DNA from: Odobenus rosmarus divergens
Lineage: Eukaryota; Chordata; Mammalia; Carnivora; Odobenidae
Direction of reading: 5' to 3'
Assembly (NCBI RefSeq): GCF_000321225.1
Contig: NW_004450397.1
Span: forward strand, 3,782,091-3,846,090
Length of the DNA stretch: 64,000 nucleotides
Shown here: positions 23,320 through 33,867 of the stretch, piece after piece
Layout of the letters: every line of letters starts with the position of its first letter
Numbering within the stretch: the stretch's first letter is position 1
The notes under the pieces: generated by a model
Told to the model about the DNA's origin: nothing
What the model saw: only the letters and a program-made list of their open reading frames with translations
Database searches by the model: none
Made by a program: the position numbers and the translations under genes

Positions 23320-25090
23320 ATACTAATACACACAGAGACACTTAAAACATTTATAATGACATTTATAATAAAAGACATTTTATTTATAAATATAAATACA
23401 TATCTTGAATATTTGTTCTCTAGGTATTTCAGGTTTATTTAACTCTATTTCATTTTAACAAATAAACACAAATCAATACATTCATAAAAACAGCCTTATT
23501 GGAGCTTAAGAAAAGTTAAGTATGTAATATACTCTGTGATTTCCCCGAAAGCCACTAAACCAATTTTCTTTTTGGCAGTAGACATCCAATTACAACATTT
23601 AAAATTGAAAGTTCAAATTGCTTTGGGTTTTCTGCTCATTTGCCATAAATTTTGAACCTCATGTTTTTCTGAAATCTCTCGATATCCCCGAGTCATATTA
23701 GCACTATTAGCCATTGTTTGAGGTCATCTAAGACATTATTTTTCTTTGTGAGCATAATATTTTTATTAGCAGATAACACATTTAGAATATTGGGCTGAAG
23801 GATAGGAAACACAAAAATCACTTATTTTCAAGTTTGTCCAGTGTGTTTGGGGAAGAATACTTAATTCTCTTTCTTTTAAAAGATGATCCCAGCAACCCCT
23901 GAAATATATCTTTAAACACTGAAGCAGGAAATAAGCAGTGTTCTTATCTTAGGAGCTTCTGTTTTATGATTGCTGATAAACACACTGCTGTTCCTGAAGG
24001 TGATTTTCAAAGTCAGGGCTCCATGCATCCATAAAGGATTAGTACATTCAGAGGAATCTGAAAAACCAAGCTCCAAAAAAAGGGGGAACTTGACTCTTTA
24101 CTGCAACATGATGACTTTCAGGAATCTTATAAATTTAACGCACTAAGTAAACCACAGTGCATTAAGGAAATGTGGAATGTGTAGGTATTATGCTGAGGAT
24201 GCTTGGGACCAAAGGTCTACTAAGTAGGCATCATCTTTCCACAGAACACTCACAAGAAATAAGGGACCTATAAGGAAGAGGCCATTTCTGGGCTTGGAAT
24301 GGTTAGAGGAGGCTTTGGGTTTTTGGTCCCAAGATATTAAAGGAGGAAGTGGGACTCTAATTCAAGATTTTAGAATAGATGATGTTTAGGTGTAGAGTCA
24401 TAATTCACAAGAGCCTAAAATTTGTGTCAGAAGGAGTCTAAATAAACTGGTCTAGCTGGAATGAAGGATGCTTTAGTTGCAGTACAAAGAGGTAGGTAGC
24501 ATAGGAAAAGTAGGTTGGAGCTAGAGTGTGGGGCCTAGAAGGCCAACTTGACAGCAAACAATAGAGAATCTTTTTTTTTTTTTTTTTTTGGCCAGGGGAG
24601 GAACATGATGAAAAAATAGCATTTTAGGGGTATACAGAAAAAATATAGTGGAATGAAAAAACAGAAGTCATATTTTTCATATTCCTATATTTTCTTATGG
24701 GATAATGATCACTCTTGGGTTCCCAGGTATCACAAAACGAAATAGTCACACCTGGGTTCCCACAAGAGTGATACCTAGGAACCCAAAACAAAATAGTCTT
24801 CGACTCCTCATTAAAACTCCTACTCTGCAGTCATCAGGTCCTCATTGCAGCGCCTCAACTCTTGGCATACAATATAGTCTCTTAATACGGAATAAATATA
24901 TGAGTGACGGAACGGATTATGTTTCTCATAGCCTTCCTCTCCTTTCCTTCTCTGTTCAAGCCTTTCCACTTGGTCTTCTGTGCTAGTTTCTCTCCCTTCC
25001 AATCCATACTCCTTACGGCAACCAGAACTACTGTCCAAAAGCACAATAGCAATCATGGCATAACCTTGTTAAAAAAAAAAAAAAAAACAC
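23320..25090. other. Unique AT-rich DNA with a rearranged repeat at 24.7 kb
   Basis: 23500-24000 is free of repeats I recognise. A T-run is at 24570-24589. A compound inverted and direct repeat lies at 24708-24798. Confidence 0.5.
24708..24798. repeat. Compound inverted and direct repeat
   Basis: ttgggttcccaggtatcac (24715-24733) is inverted at 24768-24786 with one mismatch. atcactcttg (24708-24717) is inverted exactly at 24763-24772. tgggttccca occurs directly at 24716-24725 and 24753-24762. aaaacgaaatagtc (24734-24747) is repeated at 24785-24798 with one mismatch. Confidence 0.95.
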
Positions 25091-25092
25091 AA

Positions 25093-25271
25093 GGGGTGCC
25101 TGGGTGGCTCAGATGGTTAAGCAGCAACTCTTGATTTCAGCTCAGGTCTGGATCTCAGGGTTGTGAGATGGAGCCCTGTGTGGGACTCCGAGCTGGGCGT
25201 GGAGTCTGCTTGAGATTCTCTCTCTCTCCCTCTGCCTCTCCCTCTCTGTTCTTGCTCTCTCTCTCTAAAAC

Positions 25272-25302
<31 letters not shown>

Positions 25303-25308
25303 AAAAAT
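25093..25308 (+). mobile_element. CAN SINE (older type) with CAAAA-rich tail
   Basis: The head gggtgcctgggtggctcag and actcttgatttcagctcagg mark the older subtype. The tail has become a CAAAA repeat (about 25270-25305). The upstream A-run (25071-25087) makes the TSD hard to read. Confidence 0.95.
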
Positions 25309-26666
25309 ACAGAAAGTCTATAGATTTTTACGTAAAAAACAAAGTACGAACTACTTAACAGGACAAGGTTTTCTGGGATAGGACTCCACCCCCACCTATT
25401 ACATCCTTCTGTTTGCTTCTCCTCCTGCGATCCAGTTAGCATCTTCCCTAATCACACTTACAGCATTGCCACTGTTGTGAAAGTTAAATTGATTTAAGCA
25501 TATGAGTTGCTTACAAAACCCCCGAGTACAACTTCTTAGTAAGTAGAAGTGGTTGTTACTGCTATCATCAATGTTTCTAGGTATTTTCCTTCCTGGTTTC
25601 TTAAGTACTCCTACTCTTGACAACTACTCACCACCTCATCTTCTGGTAAAATTCTACTTCAATAAAGCCCAGTTCTGATGCTGCTCTCATAGACTAAGGA
25701 ACCTTTCCTAATGGCCCCGTCAAAATCTCTCTTCCCTCCACCTACCCAGACCTCTGTATATCTCATGTAGCACTTGACATATTCTACTAAACAGCAGCTG
25801 GCTGGGTGGAGCCTGCTCACACACACGAACTTGATGTGGGGCAAGATTCCAGGATGGCGAAGTGTCTGGATGAAGTTGACGCCAGTTCTGCATCCTGTAG
25901 TTGGAGCAGCCATGGAGGCCATTCTCAGATACTGTACTCATCCTTGTCATGCGAACAGAAGGGAGACAGACGAGAATTAGAAAAATAATACCAGAAATAT
26001 CATTTCATAAGGAATAAGTTTGAAGTCATCTCGAGAGGAAGGAAAAGCTTTTTTCACTTCCAACAAACTTGTACTCTCCTCAGAAGAAGACAAATACTGT
26101 GGTGAGTTGTGCTGGTTCTTACATAATTCATCAGGACATTGGGTGAATCTTGACTTTCCACCTCAGTGTTGGGAAAACTGAACTGTCTCCCTCTCTTACC
26201 CCACCAAGAGACCTCAGCTGATCCACCAGCGCTTCGGAGTCAGCAAAACCAAGGTAGAGCAACTAACTTTTGACTCAGACCTAAAGTCTGGAGTTTATAA
26301 AACAAAAGAAAGAATTTTCTTTCTTGGTGGGGAATAGGGAAAGGGGAGACAGAACCACATAGGAAGGCTGGGAAGAGGGAAAAGTCAGAAACAGGATGTG
26401 TTCTAACCCTTGCTAGACCATCTTCGTGTGTGTGGTACAGGGATGAATAATTAGATGAAATCACAGTTCCTAGCCCTGGTCTCCTTTCATGTTCTCCATT
26501 CAAGTGCATCCCACCCCATACCACTCTCCATGGCATCTGTTCAAGCCTTCAGTAAAAGAGCTGCATGGATCTTCCCTTCAGTTCACTTCATGTTTGGTCT
26601 GAAGGGATGCAAGAAGTGGACAGCACCCACCCAGAGGGTTCCAGCAAAGTTGAGCTGAGGCCCAAG
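25309..26666. other. Unique non-coding DNA
   Basis: No transposon, exon or RNA gene recognised. Several short overlapping frames in 25660-25990 on both strands match nothing. Confidence 0.5.
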
Positions 26667-26682
26667 CCCATTGTAAATTTGT

Positions 26683-26878
26683 TTTTTCTTTTTAAATATT
26701 TTTTTATTTATTATTTGAGAGAGAGAGGGGCAGGGATGCAGGAACATAGGGAAAGGGAGAGAAAGACTCTCAAGAAGACTCCCTGCCAAGCACAAAGCTG
26801 GATCCCACAGCCCTGAGACCATGACCTGAGAGGAAATCAAGAGTCAGACACTTATCCCACCAAGTCACCGAGGAGCCC
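26683..26878 (-). mobile_element. CAN SINE, antisense, diverged
   Basis: Complement of the older subtype: tail, purine tract, cagccctgagaccatgacct, aatcaagagtcagacactta. Target cccattgtaaatttgt (26667-26682) and cccattgcaaatttgt (26879-26894) differs at one base. Confidence 0.94.
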
Positions 26879-26894
26879 CCCATTGCAAATTTGT

Positions 26895-28015
26895 AAGTGG
26901 CTCCACTTGCCACCCAGAAAGCATCATGAACCAACAGGGCTTCTGAGTTTCATCTTCCAGGGATGGAGTCTTCCTGGAAATCACTGGGGGTGCACAACCC
27001 CTACAAGTAACAAATCTTATCTTTTTATCTTTGCATTGCCTACCCCCGTGCAGATCATAGGTCCAGGGCCTTCCCCAATAAATATTCTTTGAGTTGAGCT
27101 GGCTTTAAGGAGGCCCATGTGGAGGTGAGGAAGAGCTGTGAGGAGGGATTGGTGGCGTCAGTGACCCTCCGAAAGCATCCCAGCACCATGAAACTGCATG
27201 GAGTCCATCTCATGAATCAGCCTTTGCTTTCAGCCTCGCAGCAGGACCATTTCATCTCTCTCCAGGAGGAAAAGGAGCCGTCTGTGTGGGTTTCCTGTTG
27301 GATGTGTTACAGGGCCACATTCCTTTGGGACTGCATCACTTCTTGACACAAGGGGAGATGGGGAATTCATCTAGCCAAGCAGAAACTCCCATCTTCTAAA
27401 ACTACCATGAAGGAGTCCTAAATCCCCCTAGAATTCACTTCCAGAGTTCCCCCATGTAATGACCAAGGGCGTGCTTGAAAATGAAACCAGACACAGGAAG
27501 TTCACTGAGGTCCTCGTTTTTCTACCATATTCTTCATTTTTTGAAGTCTGGATCCATGTTTCTTCCTGAGCCTGCTAAGTCTGGGTGCTCAGTAAATGCT
27601 AGATCATTTGGTTGGGGCTGCTAAGATTGTCTATGTATTTTCTATTATTTGTCAGTGTAGTCAGGTACTCATTTATGTGATATGACTTCAAAGTCCATGG
27701 GGTGGAGGGAGGGGGAGAGATCATTCAATAACTCTCAGTTGAATGAGTGAAAAATTCCTCAGCACCCAAATTAACTTCCCCTTGATCCAGCCGTGGGACT
27801 TAAAAGAGAGATACTATTCACTCTTTTCTTATTTGTTAAATGTAAAATGTTGGCTTTGGAAAATTGAGACTTCCCTAAATCACTTAGCCAATAAGTCCAC
27901 TCTACTTAGATAATAAACATCTATTTATTCCCTTCTATTTGCAAAGCACATACAAGGTTTTCAGGATGACAGGACCACTTACAAATCTAAAAAACCTCAG
28001 ATTTATGGTGTGTAT
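26895..28015. other. Unique non-coding DNA
   Basis: The ends near 27040-27095 (ccaataaatattctttgag) and 27575-27605 (gtgctcagtaaatgctag) look like L2 or MIR tails but are too short to call. Nothing else recognised. Confidence 0.45.
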
Positions 28016-28205
28016 TCCAGCCCAGTTGCTTACTAGTTGTGTGACTGCAGTCAAGTTAATGAACCTCTCTGAGCTTGTCTACCCTATATATAAAATGAGA
28101 ATAATAATAAGCCCCACTCACAGGGCCACTGTGAGGATTAATTAAATAATGTCTGGATTTTGCACAGACCTCCACCCATAGTCAGGGCTTGATGAATGAC
28201 ACTAT
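28016..28205 (+). mobile_element. MIR, nearly full length
   Basis: Core motifs in order: ccagttgcttactagttgtg, tgactgcagtcaagttaatg, aacctctctgagcttgtct, aaatgagaataataataagc, actgtgaggattaattaaat and cagggcttgatgaatgac. A well-preserved ancient tRNA-derived SINE. Confidence 0.88.
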
Positions 28206-28533
28206 TATTACTGTTTTTATTGTTCTGGGTTTTGTATCCATTCTTCTTGCCATAATAACTGTTGAAAAAGCTTTCCTGAGATAGTTACAGTGATTAACGC
28301 CCTGCATCAAATTACTTTAGCAGAGTAACTGCTTAGTCATCTGTCTGGGCTCTGAGGGACAGAAGACAGAGAATTTTTGACACTATCATGTAAACCTGGG
28401 ATGGAAACGCGCTGGTGAAGGATCACACCACCGGACATTAGGAAGACTGTGGGTGTCAGAGCAAAGTGGACTCACCCAGAAAAAGCCAGTGGCCACTGAG
28501 AACACATCTATGGATTATGTACTTTGTTTAGGT
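28206..28533. other. Unique non-coding DNA
   Basis: Nothing recognised between the MIR and the next SINE. Confidence 0.5.
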
Positions 28534-28544
28534 CCAGAAAGAGT

Positions 28545-28797
28545 TGTTTTTTTTTTTTTTTTAAAGATTTATTTATTTATTTGAGAGAGAGAGAGCGTGC
28601 GCTCACGTGGGGGAGAGGGGCAGAGGGAGAGGCAGACAGAAATTCCAAGCAGACTTCTCACTGAGTGCAAAGCCCTACAGGGGGCACAGAGCCCAATACA
28701 GGGCTTAACCTGGGGCTCAGTCTCACGACCCTGAGACCATGACCTGAGCCAAAGCCAAGAGTCAGACGCTTTAACCAACTGTACCACCCAAGTGCCC
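28545..28797 (-). mobile_element. CAN SINE, antisense, enlarged body
   Basis: T-run, aaagatttatttatttattt, purine tract, then a body longer than usual (about 250 bp) with an extra segment near 28650-28700, then gaccctgagaccatgacctg and the head. ccagaaagagt is duplicated exactly at 28534-28544 and 28798-28808. The added internal bases are probably a local duplication. Confidence 0.95.
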
Positions 28798-28808
28798 CCA
28801 GAAAGAGT

Positions 28809-31232
28809 CACTCTTGAACAAACATTGTCATCCATGGGTGCTTCCTATCCTCCTCCATGAAGTTCTTCAGGTTTGGGGAGAGGTAGATAGAATTGCTTTA
28901 TATGTTGTCTGCCACCGTCTCCTTCCTTTTTCACACTTAAAGGGAATTCTGTAGGAATGAAATTTGAGGTCAAAGCACATAAGCATTTAAGACATGCTTT
29001 TCTTCAAATCCTTGAACAAATATTAACTCATTCATCATCTCATTACCCCTGAGAGTTGGGAAAGCAGAGTCCAAATAGGGGTTGGAATGTTCTAATTCCA
29101 TCCATAAATTACAGTGCTTACAAGATTTATTAACCGAAGGGTTTCAGATTTTAGGAAGCTTTTCTGAACATGATCTCTCAATTGCTATCATAGGATTTGC
29201 TCAAAATGCATTTGCAAAGAGAAAAAATAATTTTAATGCCACATTGCCATGATAATGGCACCAGCCATCTCACAAGTGAAAGGAGAGAGGCATGGAGGAG
29301 GGGGGAGAGGAAGAAAGAAGGAAGGAAGGGCCAAGAGGAGGAGAATCCCCTTCCTATTTCAGATTTATGCTAAACAATTAGTTTGCTACATTTTAAGTGG
29401 GAAAAATGTTGGTTGACAAGATATTTGTCAGCCGCAAACTTGAAAGTAAAGCATGGCAAAGATTTGCACTGCGTATGTTCAAATTGCAGCATGAGCAGCA
29501 TGTCGTGCAATTGAAGGTCATTTCAAAAACAGCAGTGTAAGAGATGGGGCACTTAGGACAGGAATGGAGGTTAAAAACTTAGAAGATTGGCTAATCCTTG
29601 TTCATGATTGCTGGGATGTGTCCGGGCTCAGAACATTTTATAAAGTGTCCTATGCAGTTATTGGAAAGAGATCTCAAACTCTTAAGGATCACTGTGGGCC
29701 TCACTGTAGGGATCACTAGGAAACCCCCAACCAGTTTCTCTATGCCAGTATGGCATGCCTTACTCTTGCCACAGGACCCGTGGCCTTGCTTCGTGACTTC
29801 CCCATTGTCCTAGATAGCCTCGAAATGCTCCAGATTTCCCCCTTTCTTTCTGTTCTTTCCACATCCCTCGCCCATCTCAAACCTTTCCTCTTTTTAGGAT
29901 TTTGCTGATACTACAGATAAATGGGCTGGGAATAACAAACATGGAGAGTTACACAGTTGGCAGAAATTTAAAGTTCCATAGTCATTGTCCTGAGTATGCA
30001 GAGAAGTCTTTTGTTACAGATTATGATGTTCATGAAGGGTCTCCCTCCTCTGAGGAAACACCAGTAAAGTCTTGGCCCCCACTCTGTCGTTAAGGGAAAG
30101 CCCAAGTCTGGCAGTAACAGTAGAATGGGTCATGGGAAATTTACATGTCCCTAAGACTAATGGGCATAATTTACATATCAAGGGAGCTCCAGATTGATGA
30201 TCTCCAATTCAGTGTGTCCCTTTGGTCCCTGAAGAGATCACCTGAGGTTGGAGGTGATGATGAAGAGGAGGTAATGTAACATAAACATGTCTTTTCTCTA
30301 TCCCACCTAATCTGTTCTACCTGACCAGAGAGGGGATCAGCCATACTGTTCTGTACTGTTTCTCTAGCTGGGTAGGTGAGCACATACTGAGGGTCCTTAC
30401 TGCCTAATGGCTCACAATGATGGTGCTTTTCAAAGTCCTTGGGAGAGCCAGGAAGCACATTTGCCTACCACCATTTCTGATGAGTACCTCCCCACCTTCC
30501 CTGAACAGATGATGCACTGGACCCTAGTGAAACTTCAGACATTAAGGGTATTGTCCCAAAGTCATTAAGAGATAGGGAGACATGACTTGGGCACTCCCTG
30601 TTACAGGTGAGCCCTCTGAGAGTGACTACCCAGTCCTCCTGCAGTAACCGACATCTGCCCTCCCTCTTCCCACATCCTATTCAACTTTAGAGCCCTACTT
30701 CATTTCCTATTCCTGATTCTCTTCCCTTAGATGCCCAGTGGCTGGTTCTTTTCACATATATTGCAAATTCCGGACGGAGGCTCAGGCTGAAAGGCAGTGG
30801 CTTTCATGTCTGCCCCATCTCAGAGAGGAATGGGATCCAGGTTCAAAAGAAGGGTGAGCTCTGGTTCTGTGGATGGGAGAGACAATAATGGGCAACACCC
30901 TGGGGTGGGGCTGGGTTTCTCCCGCCATTCCTAAAATCATCCACAGCTCACCACAAAGAGGCATCTTTTCCTACTGAAGTCCATGCCATTAGCACCATCT
31001 GAGAAGTCTATATTCCTCTTATTAACAGGACTTTGACTCTGATACAGGGAAATGATAATCTTCACCTCGCTATGCTGAATTTGAATCTAACTCTTCCATG
31101 ACTGGAGTCTCCTAATAAAGTCTCCTCACATTAATGAAAAATGAAGGATGCAAGTGTAAATCACACCTCTCTAACGTAAAGTTTTCTCACTTGACACTTG
31201 TTACCTTTTACCAGTCACAATTATAAGAATAA
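28809..31232. other. Repeat-poor unique DNA
   Basis: Over 2.4 kb without a repeat I recognise apart from a GAAG-rich patch at 29295-29325. The part 29395-29560 is balanced in composition, repeat-free and lacks low complexity. No exon recognised. Confidence 0.5.
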
Positions 31233-31395
31233 GAGAAAACATGCATCACCTCACTTGCACCTCACAGAAACTCTACAAGGAAGGTATCTTCATTTCTAGA
31301 GAAAGATACTGAACTCAGACACTTAAGTCACTTGCTCAAGGTCACACAACTTTCCCAGGCAGATCTGATTTGAAGCCAGATTCATCTGATTATGT
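31233..31395 (-). mobile_element. MIR, antisense
   Basis: Complement of MIR: cctcacagaaactctacaag, ttaagtcacttgctcaaggt, cacacaactttcccaggcag, tttgaagccagattcatctg. Confidence 0.78.
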
Positions 31396-33625
31396 TGTCT
31401 CTGGTATGTTCCATTGGTATGTTGGCAATGACAACAGCATGGCACAGGCTACCGTGTGCCCTCTCACACCTGTGACGGGTGTCAAAAGTTAATTATGACA
31501 CTTCTCTGTGGAGCTAGCCTGAGCTCCCCAGCAGCCAGTGCGGGCTGCTCAACCGCTGTGTGAGGCTGTTATGTTGTTTGTCGTCCCCTATCCCAAGCCA
31601 ACTCTCACCAGAGCCCTTCAGCATCAGAATCACTCTCGCCTCCTAATGGGGACTCATCATCACAGGCTAAGGATCCCATGCATCTGAGAGAATAGATCTC
31701 CTGGTTGAATACCTACTGTGGTAGCAGAGAATACTCACCTGTCTCTTAGTAAAAGCCTTGGTCTGGCTTTTACTCCCAGGTTTGGCATCAGGAGCTTTCT
31801 ACTGAAGAGAAAGAAATGAAACTGGCAACAAGTCTGTCAACCACCTTGAGCTCCTAAAGGTGCTTCAGCACGCATGTGCACACACACACACATGCCTACA
31901 CATACTCCACTCCTCTGTCTGCTCACACTCTGTATGTGACATTCAGAGAGTGGGAGAATCACACCACCCTTGCTAAAGCCCACATCATGCCCACAGCGTC
32001 ATCCCTTTGATAAGACCTCAGTGAGGACACTAAAGTGTCAAGCCCCATTAGTCCCTCCTTACAGAAAGAAAGCCTGAGGCCCAGTCAGACAGAAGAGTTC
32101 AGTATGACCACTCCAAATCACCGACAGGCCAGAGCCAAATGTAAAGTCCCTAGCTTTGGGCCTGCTTCTTTTCACATAAGATACGCTACCCTGGATAGTC
32201 AAAAGAAGGAATTTATCTTCTAGTTTTCTGAGAAAATATTAAAACTCAACATTCTCATTGCTAAATCAGGGAAATATGCAAAAATCTGTCCTCTTCTGAA
32301 TTAGAAGATACTATAGTAAAACAAATGCCAAAATGCCCAAGATTTTGCTCCTTGATATTTAAAGTTCATAGATCACTCTAGCAAAATTAATTCCATATAG
32401 TTCCGATTTTCCTCATTTTAAAGTTCATCAATAGGTTGTTTGTTTAACATTTACTTGATGCTCAAGGAAACTTTTGAGTCTTTCTTAAGTAAGTCTCCAA
32501 AGCATGTTCCTCTTATAAACAGGAAGGCAAGTTTGGCCCAGACTCAGTGCCCTTGGATACAAAACACTGGAATAATCTCACAAGTAGATGGCAAATAGAG
32601 TTTCAATACAGCCAAGTTTGTGTTCCAGCTGCCATACCACACCGCCTCACCTCTGCCTGCCCACCCCCAGCTCCTCCGTGGTGGTGAGGACTGGGAATAA
32701 GGCTGATTTCATGAGTCTACCCAGCATGTTACTCATAAACACCCTCATAATTCCCAGATGCTCTCATACTCTCTGTGGAATAATAAGCTATGTCTCTTTG
32801 GAACCAATACCCTAAGACTGCAAATGATACTGACTGATGCCTAGCTTAGGAGAAAAAGGGCCCCACAAAATGCCCTCTAAGACCTAGGTGTTAGGTCCCA
32901 GGGGAGCAAACACACTCTTCTAACTGTCAAACTATCTCACACCCAAAGTCCTTTCTCATCAGAACCTGAGCAATCCTCTTCTTGGCTGACTCAGAAGACC
33001 CTTCCCTTGTTAAAAACAGAACACACAAACAAAAACCCTTTAAACCCCTTGTTAATATGACATTAATCAAGATCTATATCAGGTGAATGGGAAAAGTGCA
33101 CGCCTAGGGTTGCCAAACCCATTTTGAAACTGGGATTCATTTCAGTTCTGGGGCAGATACAGTTGTGTTGGAAGAGAATTGGGCCCATTGAAAATAACAG
33201 TTTTATGATGCCTTCCTATAAGTCTAGACAAGCAGATGGACCATTTCTAAAAATGTCTTTGTATATAAGCTTTGAGAGATACTTATCTACGTCGTGGGGT
33301 CTTTGGAACAAAGAGAGCAGTTTTTTCTTTCTACAAAGTTTGGCGTCATTTTTATTTTGAAAGATAATCATGCTCACCCATTGCCAGATGACTGTAAAGT
33401 TATGCTGTCTCTATATTTTTAAAAGAATTTGCTTTTGAGAAGAAGGTTATGGAGTTGGGGGGCGAAGGCTAATCCAGATCCTCCCCCCTCTTCCCTCCCT
33501 GGCTATGAGAAAATGGTGGGCCTGGGAATTTATATAATTTCACCTAGTGTTAAACCAAAAAGGGTGTATTTCTGGAGAACAGTCCACAACAGGGGCAGGA
33601 GAATGGCTGAGGAGATGGGGGTCTA
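31396..33625. other. Unique non-coding DNA
   Basis: Contains a short CA run near 31879-31891. No transposon, exon or RNA gene recognised. Confidence 0.5.
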
Positions 33626-33641
33626 AAATTCCGCTAGGTCA

Positions 33642-33851
33642 GGGGCGCCTGGGTGGCTCAGATGGTTAAACATCTGCCTTGGGCTCAGGTCATGATCCCA
33701 GGATCCTGGGATCGAGCCCCACATCGGGCTCCTGGCTCAGCGAGGAGCCTGCTTGCCCTCTCCCTCTGCCTCTCTCCCTGCTCATCCTTTCTCTCTCTCT
33801 CTGTATCTCTGTGTCTCAAATGAATAAATAAAATCTTTAAAAAAAAATTTT
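33642..33851 (+). mobile_element. CAN SINE, 16-bp TSD
   Basis: ggggcgcctgggtggctcag, gatcccaggatcctgggatc, gagccccacatcgggctcct, CT tract, aatgaataaataaaatcttt and A-run. Target aaattccgctaggtca (33626-33641) and aaattccgataggtca (33852-33867) differs at one base. Confidence 0.97.
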
Positions 33852-33867
33852 AAATTCCGATAGGTCA

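Noticed and set aside
24570..24589. T-run as possible antisense retroelement tail
   Set aside because: No element follows it (gccaggggaggaacatg is not a known repeat), and no TSD or processed-gene sequence is visible.
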